From Euborellia annulipes (taxonomy: Eukaryota; Arthropoda; Insecta; Dermaptera; Anisolabididae): DNA of 64,000 bases. A program made the translations under genes and the position numbers. The notes beneath the pieces are model-generated. The model saw only the letters and a program-made list of their open reading frames with translations. It searched no databases and was not told where the DNA came from. Below, piece by piece: positions 1-10,205 of the stretch (position 1 is its first letter; every line of letters starts with the position of its first letter). The stretch spans positions 1 through 64,000 of the forward strand of contig JAKCPI010000413.1 in the NCBI GenBank assembly GCA_023213315.1, in the 5' to 3' direction.

Positions 1-25
1 ACATTTGGTATAGGAGGTAGGCGAT
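1..25 (-). repeat. SINE-A fragment at window edge
   Basis: The first 22 bases match the head of SINE-A as seen near 17.93 kb (TTTGGTATAGGAGGTAGGC). The rest of the copy lies outside the window or is lost at the junction with the following HP copy. Confidence 0.5.
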
Positions 26-547
26 ATAAAATTTATAAACAAACAAAACAAAATATTTATATTTTATTACCATGGCAACCATTTCACCTATCTTCCCTAT
101 GGAGTACATGAGTAAAGTGTGCTTCATAAGATTTCAATGTGGCGAATGTGAATATATATTTTATTGAGAATCTAAAAATAATTGATTTTTGAATTTTAAT
201 TAAAATCGTTGGAGCGAATATAGAGAAAATCGAAAAAAAGTGAAAAAGTACATAAGTTAAGTACTAGTACTCTTTGGCCAATTTTGTTTAAAAGTTTCTT
301 GTCACGTCCCAGGGGGGTGCCTAACTTAAATATAACATTTCAGCTTCATAGCTCAATTCCTTCATGCTTTAAATTGAACACCACACAGTCAGACCGCACA
401 GACAGACCATGTCGCGAAAACCACTTTTTTGGACTCAGGGGACCTCAAGGATCCATCAAAATCTCGACATCGAATTTTTTACATGAATCCAATACTTTCT
501 CTCTATATATAAATTACATATATATAGAGGTAAGAGAAAGTAAAAGT
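26..547 (-). mobile_element. HP family copy, 3' hairpin missing
   Basis: Minus-strand copy of the HP repeat. Shared blocks, read in reverse complement, are TTGGATTCATGT, AAAAAAGTGGTTTTCGCGAC, GTTGAAATTTTATATTTAAG (variant here), GTACTAGTAC and TTTTTTAGATTCTC. The 5' hairpin (GGTAAGAGAAAGT type arms around an AT core) is at about 493-546. The 3' hairpin is absent and replaced by the SINE-A scrap at the window edge. No coding capacity is preserved. Confidence 0.85.
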
Positions 548-795
548 GTAATGTTCGTTCGAATTCGATAGAAAGCTGATTTTTTATTCCAAATTTTATA
601 ATTATCTAGACCTATATAGGTAGTAATCTTGACTACCAATCCAATGCTTAGGAGATGAGACCCTGTTGTCATCACTAATGTACGAGAATACATGTAGGCC
701 TATAGGCTACTAATCAATGCCTATCTCTATTCTTACATCCCTCTGCCTTCCCATCCCTTATTAATTAAAGGAGCCCGAAAAGAATAAGAATTTTT
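548..795. other. No feature recognised
   Basis: AT-rich spacer between two HP copies. I see no repeat shared with the rest of the window and no convincing exon. Confidence 0.5.
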
Positions 796-796
796 T

Positions 797-1338
797 ATTT
801 AGAGAGAGAAAGTATTAGATCATGTCAAAAATTCGATGTCGAGATTTTGATGTATATACACGTTTTGAGACCCCCTGAGTCCAAAAAAGTGGGTCTGGCA
901 AAATGATCGTGTATGTAAACAAAATATCTCATAAACGAAAAAAAGCTATGAGGTTGAAATTTTATATTTAAGTTAGACACCCCCTTGAGACGTGACACGA
1001 AGGTTTTGAACAAATCGACCAAAGAGTACTAGTACTTTACTGATGCACTTTTTCAGTTTTTTTCGATTTTCTCAAAATTCGCTCCAACGATTTTTTTTTA
1101 AATTCATAAATCAATTATTTTTTAGATTCTCTTTAAAATGTATATTCTCATTTTGCCCTTGAAACTCTTCTGAAGACCACTTTTACTCTTGTACTCCATA
1201 GAAAAGATAGGAGAAAATGGTTGCCATGTTAACAAAATATAAATATTTTTCCATACTTATAAATTGTACAAAAATATTGAATTCTAATATATCGGCGGAA
1301 ATTAAATATACCAGTATGTCGACAAGAGTCACACCACA
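797..1338 (+). mobile_element. HP family copy, both hairpins degraded
   Basis: Plus-strand HP copy. It starts with half of the 5' hairpin (GAGAGAGAAAGTATTAGATC) and runs through the standard body, including GTACTAGTACTTTACTGATG near 1030. It ends with a stump of the 3' hairpin (GTCGAC, then GAGTCACACCAC) at about 1318-1337. Confidence 0.85.
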
Positions 1339-1362
1339 GTAGAAATAAAATAAAAGAAGGCA

Positions 1363-1553
1363 TCACATCACCTTGATCATTGCTTTAAGTAGATTGTATC
1401 GTTGGAACACATTGCGCACATTTTTCGAATCGGTGTATTTGGCCATGAGGGTGATGAGGGACCTTTTGGCTGTGTCGTAACTTTCTTCTAATCGAACTCG
1501 AACTGCCCGAAGTCTTTCATTGGTCTCGATTGCTTCTTCTTTCGTCTGGCCAG
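1363..1553 (-). CDS. Candidate internal or terminal coding exon, unknown protein (exon n+1)
   Basis: On the minus strand a T-rich tract ending TTTTATAG (an acceptor, AG at 1555-1554) is followed by an open frame. Its first two bases complete a codon, and it reads as a hydrophilic, probably helical peptide with many E, R and K, including TKEEAIETNERLRAV and RVRLEESYDTAKRSL, then KYTDSKNVRNVFQRYNLLKA. It ends either at TGA (1363-1365) or, earlier, at a possible donor AAG|GTGATG with its GT at 1371-1370. Base composition is clearly less AT-rich than the surroundings and it belongs to no repeat here. It joins in phase with the segment at 2503-2580 through a 949-bp intron. I do not recognise the family. 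Downstream exons, if any, lie beyond the left edge. The coding call rests on splice signals, composition and phase, not on homology. Confidence 0.6.
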
Positions 1554-2502
1554 CTATAAAATGAAATAGAATTTGAGATTCCCCTCCAAAAATCCCTTAT
1601 TATTTTGAGTTTGTTCAGACATTAAGGCAATTTCGAAAATATTATTTAGGGTTTTTCGGATAGTAGCTACCCCGTAAGTCATAATAGAATCTAATTTTTT
1701 TTTTAATAAAATTAAAAATTTGAATGCCAAAATTCCTTATTATTATTTAGTCGTGACCTATCATAGTTTATAATTGTATTAAGTTAATAATTTAATTACC
1801 AAAAATAATAAATGAATGACTTTTGACTCGAGCAGTTATTCACGTAATATAGATCTGACAACATTGCATTCATCAGCTGACTATTTTAAATCTTAAAAGC
1901 CTTCAATTTTATTTTATTTAATATATTACAATGTTTAATGCAAATCAGTTTAAACACAATGGACGATTTGAGAGAAAAATATCGTAAAATGGGAAAAAAA
2001 TGTAACTGACAGCGAGTAAAGAGTATTATTTTATGCGACGTTGCCAGATTAGTCTGAGTTTCGTGACTTCATTATTTTTAAATATTGGCGACTGTCATTT
2101 TGGTGAATTTTTTGACTTTCTTGTTAAAATATCTTCGGCAGAAACTTTTGATTTTATTTTTAACGTATTCCTCAGAAGTGAATTGATAAAATGTAAGTTT
2201 TTTGTTTTTGTATCTATTGCAGAGGTGGCTATATAATTCGATATGTGTGCGTTTCGTCGACATTCCCCATAGACTCATGTTAAATTTCAATTTTTAAAAA
2301 ATTAATTACACGATAACCCTGCGTCAGATCTGCTTCAAAATTTTATTTTATACGTATGTGATAGTGATTAATAACATATTAAAAAATTAGCTTTTAATCT
2401 ATTAAAATGCATTAATGTCCGAATTCCGCATTCCGCATATTAACGAATGCATCTTAATTATTGTTGAATCACCTTCTTGTGTCGAAAAGCAAATGAACTC
2501 AC
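1554..2502 (-). other. Putative intron
   Basis: 949-bp AT-rich stretch between the two candidate exons. On the minus strand it begins GTGAGT and ends TTTTATAG, both good matches to splice consensus. No copy of the window's repeat families is seen in it, unlike nearly every other kilobase, which fits retained gene sequence. Confidence 0.5.
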
Positions 2503-2580
2503 TTGAGGTGCCTTCGTCCTTGACATCTTGGACAATCCTCCGAACACTCTGCGTGAACTTGCCGACTAGGTTGGTCCCCG
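2503..2580 (-). CDS. Candidate internal coding exon, unknown protein (exon n)
   Basis: 78-bp minus-strand segment. The acceptor is TTTTTTTGTTCCAG just before it (CCAG is at 2584-2581) and the donor is CAA|GTGAGT (GT at 2502-2501). Two bases complete an upstream codon, then 25 codons read GTNLVGKFTQSVRRIVQDVK followed by DEGTS, and one base is left over. That base plus the two leading bases of the 1363-1553 segment make an ACT codon, so the frame stays open across the junction: a phase-1 intron. The upstream exon must end with one spare base, and I could not find it with confidence. Function unknown. The two segments together give about 85 residues with charged, heptad-like character, but I would not name a family. 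Confidence 0.6.
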
Positions 2581-2584
2581 CTGG

Positions 2585-2694
2585 AACAAAAAAAGAATTC
2601 ATTTAATGGTTGATATAATAAGCTTATCTATCTTGTTGTATTATTTCCAGCACCAATATGAAATAGCGCTAGATCTCATCTTTGGGACAATTCG
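2585..2694. other. No feature recognised
   Basis: Short AT-rich spacer upstream of the candidate exon. Confidence 0.4.
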
Positions 2695-3000
2695 GGTACT
2701 AATACTAATGTACTTTTCAGTTTTTTTTTTCGATTTTCTCAAAATCTGCTTTAATGATTTATAAATCAATTATTTTTTAAATGTTCTGTATATTGTATAT
2801 TTTCATTTCCCTCTTCAAATTGTTTAAAGCACACTTTACTCTTGTATAGGAAAGATAAAAGCCATGTTTACAAAATATATTTATAAATTTTATATTTTGA
2901 ATTCCAATATATCGATAAGTATTTGTCCACAGAAAAAATCTGGTGTGACAAGCACAGAACCCAACTTAGAGACTGCTGTGCGACCAGTCACACCAGAATT
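2695..3000 (+). mobile_element. HP family copy, 5'-truncated
   Basis: Starts in the HP body at a variant of GTACTAGTACTTTACTGATG and keeps the 3' hairpin at 2931-2997 (AAATCTGGTGTGACAAGCAC ... GACCAGTCACACCAGA). The 5' half and 5' hairpin are missing. Confidence 0.85.
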
Positions 3001-3300
3001 CTTTCTTTTGTTTACCGACTGTGTTATAATAAAATCCATTAATTAAAATATTTTCGTTATAAAATAATATACACAATAGTTTAATGCAAATTTCAATTAA
3101 AAGGCTCAAGACAATTCATCCGGGATACCGTAGAATCGAGATAATAAATTCAAACATCCTTCTAAATAGGCAAGCAAAACATCTCGCCTGTTGAACTTTG
3201 TGCATAACTATCAGGCGCTCTTGATTGGTGTCGCCTCACGTGTCAATCGCAGGAACTACTTAGGGCGGCTGTTAGATCAAATTGTCACTGTTGGGGTTCC
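3001..3300 (+). repeat. Repeat D3/16, copy 1
   Basis: About 260 bp shared with 16566-16770, including ATCCTTCTAAATAGGCA, ACATCTCG(C/T)CTGTTGAAC and GATTGGTGTCGCC. In both places it directly follows the 3' hairpin of an HP copy, so HP end and repeat were probably duplicated as one unit. Identity unknown. Confidence 0.6.
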
Positions 3301-3469
3301 AAAATATGGAGAAACAGGGGGAAGGGGGGGCGTCGACGTCGGCATTAAATAAAAAAGAAATACCGCCCCCACCTACAAAATTGTATTAATCCGTCACTGA
3401 GGAGAAATATTTATAAAATTCAAGGTTTATTATATTAATATAAAATCAAATCATTTTAAATATTATATT
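3301..3469. other. No feature recognised
   Basis: AT-rich apart from a short G-run and the CGTCGACGTCG palindrome near 3331-3341. Confidence 0.4.
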
Positions 3470-3472
3470 TGA

Positions 3473-3575
3473 ATAAAAATCTGGTGGGACTAATCACACA
3501 CAGCACACAACTTTCTCTTACCTTCGGAAATCAAAAAGTTGTGTTCTGTGTGCTTGTCACACCAGATTTTTTTAT
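3473..3575. repeat. Solo HP 3' hairpin
   Basis: Isolated near-palindrome of about 100 bp from AAAAATCTGGTGGGACTAAT to CTTGTCACACCAGATTTTT with ACTTTCTCTTACCTTCGG in the centre. No HP body on either side. Confidence 0.8.
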
Positions 3576-3666
3576 TAATAAACCAAATTGGTTATGTTGG
3601 ATTTGATACTCTTTCATTCCATATAGTGTTTGTGTGAAAGTAATTATAAACATTTCACTATCATTT

Positions 3667-4258
3667 TTACTTTCTCTTACCCTATATGGACCCTGTTATG
3701 CAATGGTGGGTCAAAGACCAAAAAATTCAAAATTGAATTAAGGACGGAATATTGTTTCAAATGCTTTATTGAATAGTATTTTTTATGAAATATGTCCTAA
3801 AAAATTTCTATTTAATGTTACTTGCACAATTGACAAGAAAAATTATACATATATATTTTTTTTTTTTAAAAAAAAAAACTCTCACTTTTTTCTCATTCTC
3901 CCCCCCCCCCCCCATTCCCCCTTTTTTTTCGCCGCCTCGGCCCTTTTAAAAAATTTATAATACTCTTTTTTTATAAATTTTTTTTTTTTTTAGGTCCAGG
4001 CATTTTTATTTAACCCTTTTGTTTCCCAATTGCTTTAAAAAAAATTCTTCCACCACCTGGGCCCCCCCCCCCCCGCTTTTTATATGTGGGGTTAAACGCT
4101 CCCCTCTACCCCCCCCCCCTGGCCAAAAAAAAAAAAAATCCAATGTAAACAAAAAAACTTTATTGTTGATTTTCTCAAAACTCAATGTTTGGTCTTTGAC
4201 ACACCATTGCATAACAGGGTCCATATATGAAATAACTTATATGAGAGAGAGAAAGTTG
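3667..4258. mobile_element. Inverted-repeat element with HP-like ends around a garbled SINE-A
   Basis: The left arm begins ACTTTCTCTTACCCTATATG and continues GACCCTGTTATGCAATGG and TCAAAGACCAAA. The right arm (4183-4257) is its reverse complement and ends GAGAGAGAAAGT. The ends carry the same ACTTTCTCTTACC motif as HP, but the arms are otherwise unlike the HP body. Confidence 0.65.
3862..4130 (-). repeat. SINE-A copy with homopolymer-distorted sequence
   Basis: Follows SINE-A in order (CACTTTTTTCTCATTC, a GCAACTTAGGCC-like stretch, GGTCCAGGCATTTTTATTTA, GTTTCCCAATTG, the CCTGGG head). Almost every mixed stretch has been replaced by A, T or C homopolymers of 8-14 bases. No other SINE-A copy here shows this. 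It reads like a low-quality consensus. Confidence 0.6.
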
Positions 4259-4716
4259 TTATGAGGTAAAATGATTAATTGATAAAAAAAACAATTTTTA
4301 TTTGAGTTTAACAAAAGTTTTGTATTTTTCAAAGGAATATAAGATATAATTGTTGTACATACAATGATGACTGTTGTTGTGTTCTTCGGGAACTCTCCTC
4401 TTAAGTTGAAAACTCGAATTTCAGTAAATTCTTCTCTACTCCTCTTGACACACACAATACAAAAAAAATATTCAAACTTATGATATATAATTATATATTT
4501 TCATCTTTAGGGGGGATGTTGATATTTGAGATGCCAACAAAGAGAGCCAGCATGATTTTTGCTGCTCATTCGAGTGCCTCTCTACTTATTTCTCTCCGCT
4601 CTGTGCTTCATATACATTCGTTCTATATTTTTACCCCGCAGAGGGCTCACTCAAGCCACTCCCCTGGGGTGGGAGATTAGCGCTCTCTCGGGTTATTTAA
4701 AAAAAATATAATTTTA
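4259..4716. other. No feature recognised
   Basis: About 460 bp not shared with the repeat families. The part around 4500-4680 is less AT-rich but I find no exon with convincing splice sites on either strand. Confidence 0.4.
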
Positions 4717-5318
4717 TTAGCCGCGCCGCCCGCCTTCGGTGGGCTTCGCGTCTAACCAGGGGGGCTACGCCTGCGGCGGACCCTCGCCTTTTCTTAATTA
4801 TGAAAATAAAAATTATTATTCATATGCTGATTCAGACGAGATTTATATCAATTAAATTGACTTTTCAGCTTCTTCGCCGTAGACTGCATCGAAACTGATA
4901 CTTGTACAAGGCAGTTGACCAATAATAACTAAATTTAAAATAGAAACAACGTTTTTATAATTTTTTTGACCAACCATCCGTCTACGGCGAAGAAGCTGCA
5001 AAGTCAATTTAATTAATTAAAATTATTATTACTAACAACTAAGTATTCCAGTCCAGTGCCTGCTTGAGGATTTGTTTACCTTCATAGAATACACAACTGC
5101 AAAGAATACTTAAATATTTCTCATACATTTACTATGGGAGAAATCGTAACTTTAAGAATTAATAACTCAAAAAGTTATAGGAATTTTGGGACCCGAGTAT
5201 TTTTCCGAGACTCTCCATAACGTCCTCTATAAGACTGCAAAATTTCGTTTCAAAATTCAATGGGAAGTTGGTCAAACAGAGCGTGACAGACGGACACTCC
5301 GTAATTATTATATATAGA
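4717..5318 (-). mobile_element. HEL-B Helitron copy interrupted by a MITE
   Basis: Minus-strand Helitron. The GC-rich 3' hairpins lie at 4720-4790, with the terminal CTAG mutated to TTAG. The body runs from AGTGCCTGCTTGAGGATTTG (about 5056) to the head CGGACACTCCGTAATTATTA and TATATATAGA at 5318. The head is the GCGGAGTGTCCG variant rather than GCTAATGTCCG. A 0.2-kb insertion (4821-5018) splits it. Confidence 0.85.
4821..5018. mobile_element. MITE with about 30-bp inverted ends inside HEL-B
   Basis: Arms AGCTTCTTCGCCGTAGAC (4868-4885) and GTCTACGGCGAAGAAGCT (4980-4997) extend outward as TCAATTAAATTGAC and GTCAATTTAATT. The direct repeat AAAATTATTATT flanks it on both sides (about 4808-4820 and 5019-5031), consistent with a target duplication. 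Superfamily not determined. Confidence 0.6.
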
Positions 5319-5354
5319 TGTTATGGATATAAATATTTTTTTTTTTTTTTTAGA

Positions 5355-5818
5355 TCACAACAAAGTATTGCGATCATGTCAAAAATTCGATGTCGAGATT
5401 TTGATGGATATACATGTTTTGAGGTCCCCTGAGTCCAAAAAAGTGGGTCCCGCTAATTGGTCTGTGTGTATGGACATTTTTGACCATGAAGGAAATCAGC
5501 TATGAGATTGAAAGTGTATATATAAGTTTAGATACTCTCCCGGACACTCAAAATAAGCTTTTGAATCAAAATCGGCCAAAGAGTACTAATACTTTACTGA
5601 TGTACTTTTTCAGTTTTTTTTCAATTTTCTCAAAATTCGCTCCAACGATTTTGTTTAAAATTCAAAAATCAATTATTTTTTAGATTCTCTTTAAAATGTA
5701 TATTCTCATTTTGTCATTGAAATCTTCTGAAGACCACTTTACTCTTGTACTTCATAGGAGAAATGGTTGCTTGGTACAAAATATAAATATTCTCACATAA
5801 TTATAAATTTTACATCTT
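5355..5818 (+). mobile_element. HP family copy, 3' hairpin missing
   Basis: Begins AAAGTATTGCGATCATGTC and follows the HP body (AAAAAAGTGGGTCCCGC, AAAATCGGCCAAAGAGTAC, GATTCTCTTTAAAATGTATA). It stops at ATAAATTTTACATCTTG, just before where the 3' hairpin should start. Confidence 0.85.
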
Positions 5819-6255
5819 GCCTCGGAATTTTCGGCCCAAAGATTCAATGCGGCCCCCTGAAGCCCAAAATTACAATTATTGTGCAGAATCAATGAATGGC
5901 GCCTATAAACGTTAAAGTTATTTTTTTTTTTTTATTTATTCCGCATTTAAATTGTGTCCTTATTTTTTATGGTTAAATATATCTTTTTTTATTAAAAGAT
6001 ATCGCTATACTGGCTCAATCTGCAACCAGCCAACATCTGTTTGAGTTTTTCTTTCTTTTCTTTTTTTTTTAACTTTGATTCGTATTTATTACTTTCCTTT
6101 ATTGCCTCCCTTTGCATCCATCTTCTCTGCCCCCTGGGCTCAAATCTCTTTTATTTATTCATTTATTTAGCTTGTATGGTGTTTATTTTATTTGATTTTC
6201 CGAGCGAAAATTATATTAAACAGGAAGGGGTTAGGTCACAAGGAAAATAAAAAGA
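5819..6255. other. No feature recognised
   Basis: Starts abruptly after the HP copy. Contains T-rich runs around 5925-6130. No exon or shared repeat seen. Confidence 0.4.
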
Positions 6256-7352
6256 TCGGCGTGATCCCAGAATACGGGAAGTAAATTTTCTTTAATATTG
6301 GGAAGTTTTTCAGGGAGAATTCCCCCTCCCTTCCCTTTATTAGCCTAAAAAGAGGTGTCGGAAAGCCAATTTGATCGAGATATATGCCAAAATAAGGAAA
6401 ATTTTGAAGAAATACGAGAACCACATTAACCATTAAAAAATGTATTTTTACTTACTTCTTTGGGTTTTTTCTTTCTCCATTGTATTTTAGATAACAAAAA
6501 CCTTGCGCCTGACCTATTCTGATTGAGATAAGTAGAGAAATTAATTAAATAGATTTGAAAATATAAAAAATAATTTTATCGAAAATTGTTTATTTTTTTT
6601 TTTTAATAATAAATGATAAAGGAGCTAACTTCAGATGATAATTAAAAAAAAAAAACAAAGAATAATTTTTTCTATAAATACTGTAAATGAGAACCTCCGA
6701 TGGAGGCCCATGGATCCAGGGGCTACCTGGAAGTTGTTGAATATTTTTCAATCTATAATAAAACAGAACCGACCTTAATTAACGCCTCTGGCGGCTCTCG
6801 GTCAAGGAATCCCTGCAACTTCTTTAAAATATTCTGGATGGACATTTTTATTTAAAACAGAACCTACTATATTTATCAAAAGACACGGGCCTCCATCGGT
6901 GGCCCGCGGACCTAAAGATGTTCTTAATAAGTGTAGCAAACTCGAGGCTTTTTACTAAAAAAAAGTCAGTGAATACTTTTAATACAACATGAAGTTAGCT
7001 CCTTTATCGTTCAATATTTTTAAAAATAAACAATTTTCGATAAAATTATTCAACTCTATTTAATTAATTTCTTTACTTATCTCAATCAGAATAGGTCAGG
7101 CGCAAGGTTTTTGTCATCTAAAATAAAATGGAGAAAGAAAAAACCCAAAAAAAGTAAGTAAAAATACATTTTTTAATGGTTAATGTGGCCTCTCGTATTT
7201 CTTCAAAATTTTCCTTATTTTGGCATATATCTCGATCAAATTGGCTTACCGATCCCTCTTTTAGGCTAATAAAGGGAAGGGAGGGTGAATTCTCCCTGAA
7301 AAACTTCCCAATATTAATAAAAATTTACTTACCGTATTCTAGGTTTTAGCCA
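6256..7352. mobile_element. Large fold-back element (about 1.1 kb)
   Basis: Inverted arms of roughly 370-390 bp (6256-6640 and 6985-7352). They share, in opposite orientation, ACTTACTT, ACCTATTCTGATTGAGAT, GATCGAGATATATGCCAAAA, GGGAATTCTCCCT-type stretches and GCTAACTTC at the inner edge. The loop (6640-6985) holds GCCTCCGATGGAGGC-like and GGCCTCCATCGGTGGCC palindromes. Arms diverge by small indels. No ORF of note. Confidence 0.8.
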
Positions 7353-7829
7353 TAAGTTTTTTTTTGCTCCTTTCTAACGTCATTAGGATACCCTGGAATT
7401 TTGTTTTTTTTTTTTTTTTTATTCTAACGTTTTGTTTTTACTTAGTTCTATGACAAAATTGAGCCACAAAGAACTGACAAACTTTAATTAACGACTATAG
7501 AGAGAGAGAGAAAGAGAAAAAAATACTTGAATGGTTTTCTTCAATGAAAGCCTTAAATTAAAGTTCTTCCTACTTATTTTTGTTTTGATGGAACCGGGGG
7601 TTGAAAAAAAAAAATAGAAGCTTGCAATTGCTAAAGAAGTTAGTCCTTATGCGGGACAGGAAAATTGAGCTAAAAACAATCAGTAGAATCTGCTTTTGCA
7701 ATTTAAATTATAAAAACAAAAAAGTAGGAAAGAATTTACAGTACCGGTAGTGAATTCAAAGGAGCGCTCTCACTCTGGATTTTCTTGACATTAAACATTT
7801 TAATAGAGGTTATTTCTCCATATTTAAGA
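7353..7829. other. No feature recognised
   Basis: AT-rich, with long T runs near 7405-7425 and a GA-rich tract at 7499-7518. Confidence 0.4.
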
Positions 7830-8060
7830 AAAACCAGTGCCTGCTTGAGGATTTGTTTACATTCATGGAATATACAAATGAAAAGAATACATAAATATTT
7901 CTCTATACATTTCCTATGGGGATTGGAAGTGCTAGGGACCAAAACGTATTTTTCCCTGGACCATTTATGCTGAATACGTATATGTAATTATTATTTTCTT
8001 ATGACCTTCAGTTCAGGCCGTACTTTTTATGCGTACAGACGGACAGACAAACACCGGAGT
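7830..8060 (-). repeat. HEL-B fragment, diverged head
   Basis: Contains the HEL-B blocks CAGTGCCTGCTTGAGGATTT, ATACATAAATATTTCTCTAT and the microsatellite head ACAGACGGACAGACAAAC. The GC-rich 3' end is missing and the section between 7945 and 8030 is altered. Confidence 0.75.
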
Positions 8061-8316
8061 CTCTGTCTCCCCCTTAGGTTGCGATTATGTTGGAGCTGCG
8101 ATAAGCGATAAGAGCAGAGCGTCAAACAGCTCGCTAGTGGTGTTTACGTTGGAGCTGCGATAATAGCAAAGATAAAGGCGGTGTCTAAAAGTTTAAAGTG
8201 TATTTAATCGTTATAAATTGGTATTTGCTTCAAGATATTAATAGAAAACGTGAATATTGGTGTGGATGGAGCTGATCGGAGGTGAAGATTTTGATGTCTG
8301 CATAATGTTATTGTGG
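8061..8316. other. Unassigned, with a short degenerate repeat
   Basis: GTTGGAGCTGCGATAA occurs twice (about 8091 and 8149), each followed by GATAAG/ATAGCAAAG-type sequence. A related AGAGCGTCGATAAGAGCAAAG sits at 9024. Possibly remnants of one element spanning 8.08-9.05 kb, but no inverted ends are evident. Confidence 0.35.
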
Positions 8317-8373
8317 TTCTGGCCAAATGGTTTTTAACCAGAGCCAAAAATTTTAAATAAAAAAAAAAAAAAA
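8317..8373 (+). mobile_element. Tiny poly(A)-tailed insertion with target duplication
   Basis: 57 bp beginning TTCTGGCCAAATGG and ending in about 16 A residues, flanked on both sides by AATGTTATTGTGG (8304-8316 and 8374-8386). A 3' poly(A) and a 13-bp direct repeat are hallmarks of LINE-mediated retroposition. The body can pair CTGG with CCAG around TTTTTAA. Confidence 0.65.
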
Positions 8374-8386
8374 AATGTTATTGTGG

Positions 8387-9775
8387 TGACACTTTCAGGG
8401 CCACCCAGATTCGATGTTCATGAACTTTTATTGTTAACTTTTTGTTTATATTCTCTCTCGATAAATAAAAGATTGCTTTGCATATCGAAGTGTTATATTT
8501 TATTTTATACACGCTAAATTATAATTGACCGAGAAGGTTTTGAACATAACCTCGTATCTGTCAAAATCTATCTGTATGTCAAAATTCACTGATTTTAAAT
8601 AAATATACATATATTAAATATATTTTAGGTCTATATTAAATTAAATTAAAATATTAGCCTAAATTAAATGATTAATAAATTTGTTTATTAATTAAATAAA
8701 CCATTATTAAGATTAATATATATTAAATTAAATATTTTAAATAATAATAGATATTAAATATAAATAGATTTAAAAGTTGATTGAATTGAAGTGACAGAAA
8801 AACGTCAAACAAATAGTAAGTAAATTTATTTATTTTAAATTAAAAAAAAAAAAAAAAAAAAAAAATACTGTAGATTAACTTACAATTTGTTTGTGTTTTT
8901 TGTTCCATTTAATTCAATAATTTGTCTAGAAAAAAATATTATGAAAATTTTTCTCTTTTTTTATTCCCCAAGGGCCTAGAAATACTTCACTTGTTAGTAA
9001 AATGTCTATATCCATCTCCGATCAGAGCGTCGATAAGAGCAAAGAAAATGGTTGAATCGGGTTCAAAGAAGGAATGTTTAAAAAAAAGTCAGTAGGCCGT
9101 GATCCAGCGCACAGAGATCGTTAAATATATATTATTACTCATAACAATATGTAAGGGTAAAAGAATATGAATAGAAAAATGTCTACCTTTTACCATAAAT
9201 GAGAAGATAATTTTCCCTCTTCCATTGTATTTTGAAAAGCAATTCTCGCATTAATATTGAAATTATTTGTACTCTCAAGATGATCTTGGAGCTTCTCAGG
9301 GCAAGGAAGCTATTTACCTATTCCGCAAGTTGATGTGCTATTGCATTAATTATTAATAAATTCTAACTTGATCAAGCCCTAAAGTTTGAACATTTGTTGA
9401 ATTAATAGGCCCTTAAAACGTTTTTAAATTCAAATTCAATTAGGGATTCCATTCTTCTTAGAGTCTTTGAAAACTTATAACCTTTGAGCTCTCTCAAAAC
9501 AAATCCAGTTGCATTTGCGACTTGTCTATTTAATGCCTCATCTTCAGGCCGTATGTAAAATTTAGAGCGAGGAAGAGTTTTTTCTACCTATTGTATTTAT
9601 TCTTAAAAAAGTCATTAAAAAAAATATATGAAATTCCTATCGTGATCTCCGTTTATTTACCCGAGGTGCTTTCGTGTACGAAGACACACACCTCAAACCC
9701 AACCGGCCTCTGGCCGTAGCCATCTATCGGCAGCCCGTGTAGTTACATTATTTCCTGTCTCTAACTCCTCCTCCT
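8387..9775. other. No clear feature in 1.4 kb
   Basis: Very AT-rich between 8560 and 8870 with TTAAATTAA-type repeats and an A22 run near 8843. Less AT-rich at 9640-9760, where GAGGTGC and a CACACCTC partner could form a stem. No exons, RNA genes or shared repeats identified. Confidence 0.4.
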
Positions 9776-9913
9776 GCTTTCCGTTATTGATTAATATACG
9801 TATTAGGGTATCCAATGCCTTAAGTAAATTCATCAAACTGCCTGAGGTCCGAACCCGCGACGTTCGGTATAGAACGTAGGCACGCTACCAACTACTCCAA
9901 GCCCCGTGGGCCC
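9776..9913 (-). mobile_element. SINE-A copy
   Basis: Minus-strand SINE-A. The B-box appears as GGTCCGAACCCGCGA (reverse complement TCGCGGGTTCGGACC) and the A-box region as GGCACGCTACCAACTACTCC, with the head end GCCCCGTGGGCC at 9902-9913. The middle is diverged and the tail is short. Confidence 0.75.
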
Positions 9914-9944
9914 TCGGGGGCCTGGAAAAATATTATCACTATTC

Positions 9945-10205
9945 CAAACCAGTGCCTGCTTGAGGATTTGTTTACATTCATGGAATACACAATTGGAAAG
10001 AATACATAAATATTTCTCTATACTTTTCCTATGGGAGAAATCGTAACTTTAGGAATTAATAACTCAAAAAGTTATAAAAATTTCGGGATGAAAATAATTT
10101 TCCTGTAATCTCTCGAAAATCTCTTTATGCATAAAAAATTTCGTTTCAAAATTCCAACTAGAAGTTGCCCAAATAGAGCGGGACAGACGGACAGACATTA
10201 ACGAA
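9945..10205 (-). repeat. HEL-B copy, headless, joined head-to-head with the next copy
   Basis: Minus-strand body from CCAGTGCCTGCTTGAGGATT to CATTAACGAA. The expected terminal TTATATATATAGA is missing because a plus-strand copy begins at 10206. The sequence after that copy (TCATATAATA, 10618) may be the displaced head, which would make this a nested insertion. Confidence 0.8.

Noticed and set aside
284..571. 95-codon ORF near the left edge
   Set aside because: HP body read in reverse. Similar ORFs at 18962, 37648 and 28707 come from the same repeat, and frames break between copies.
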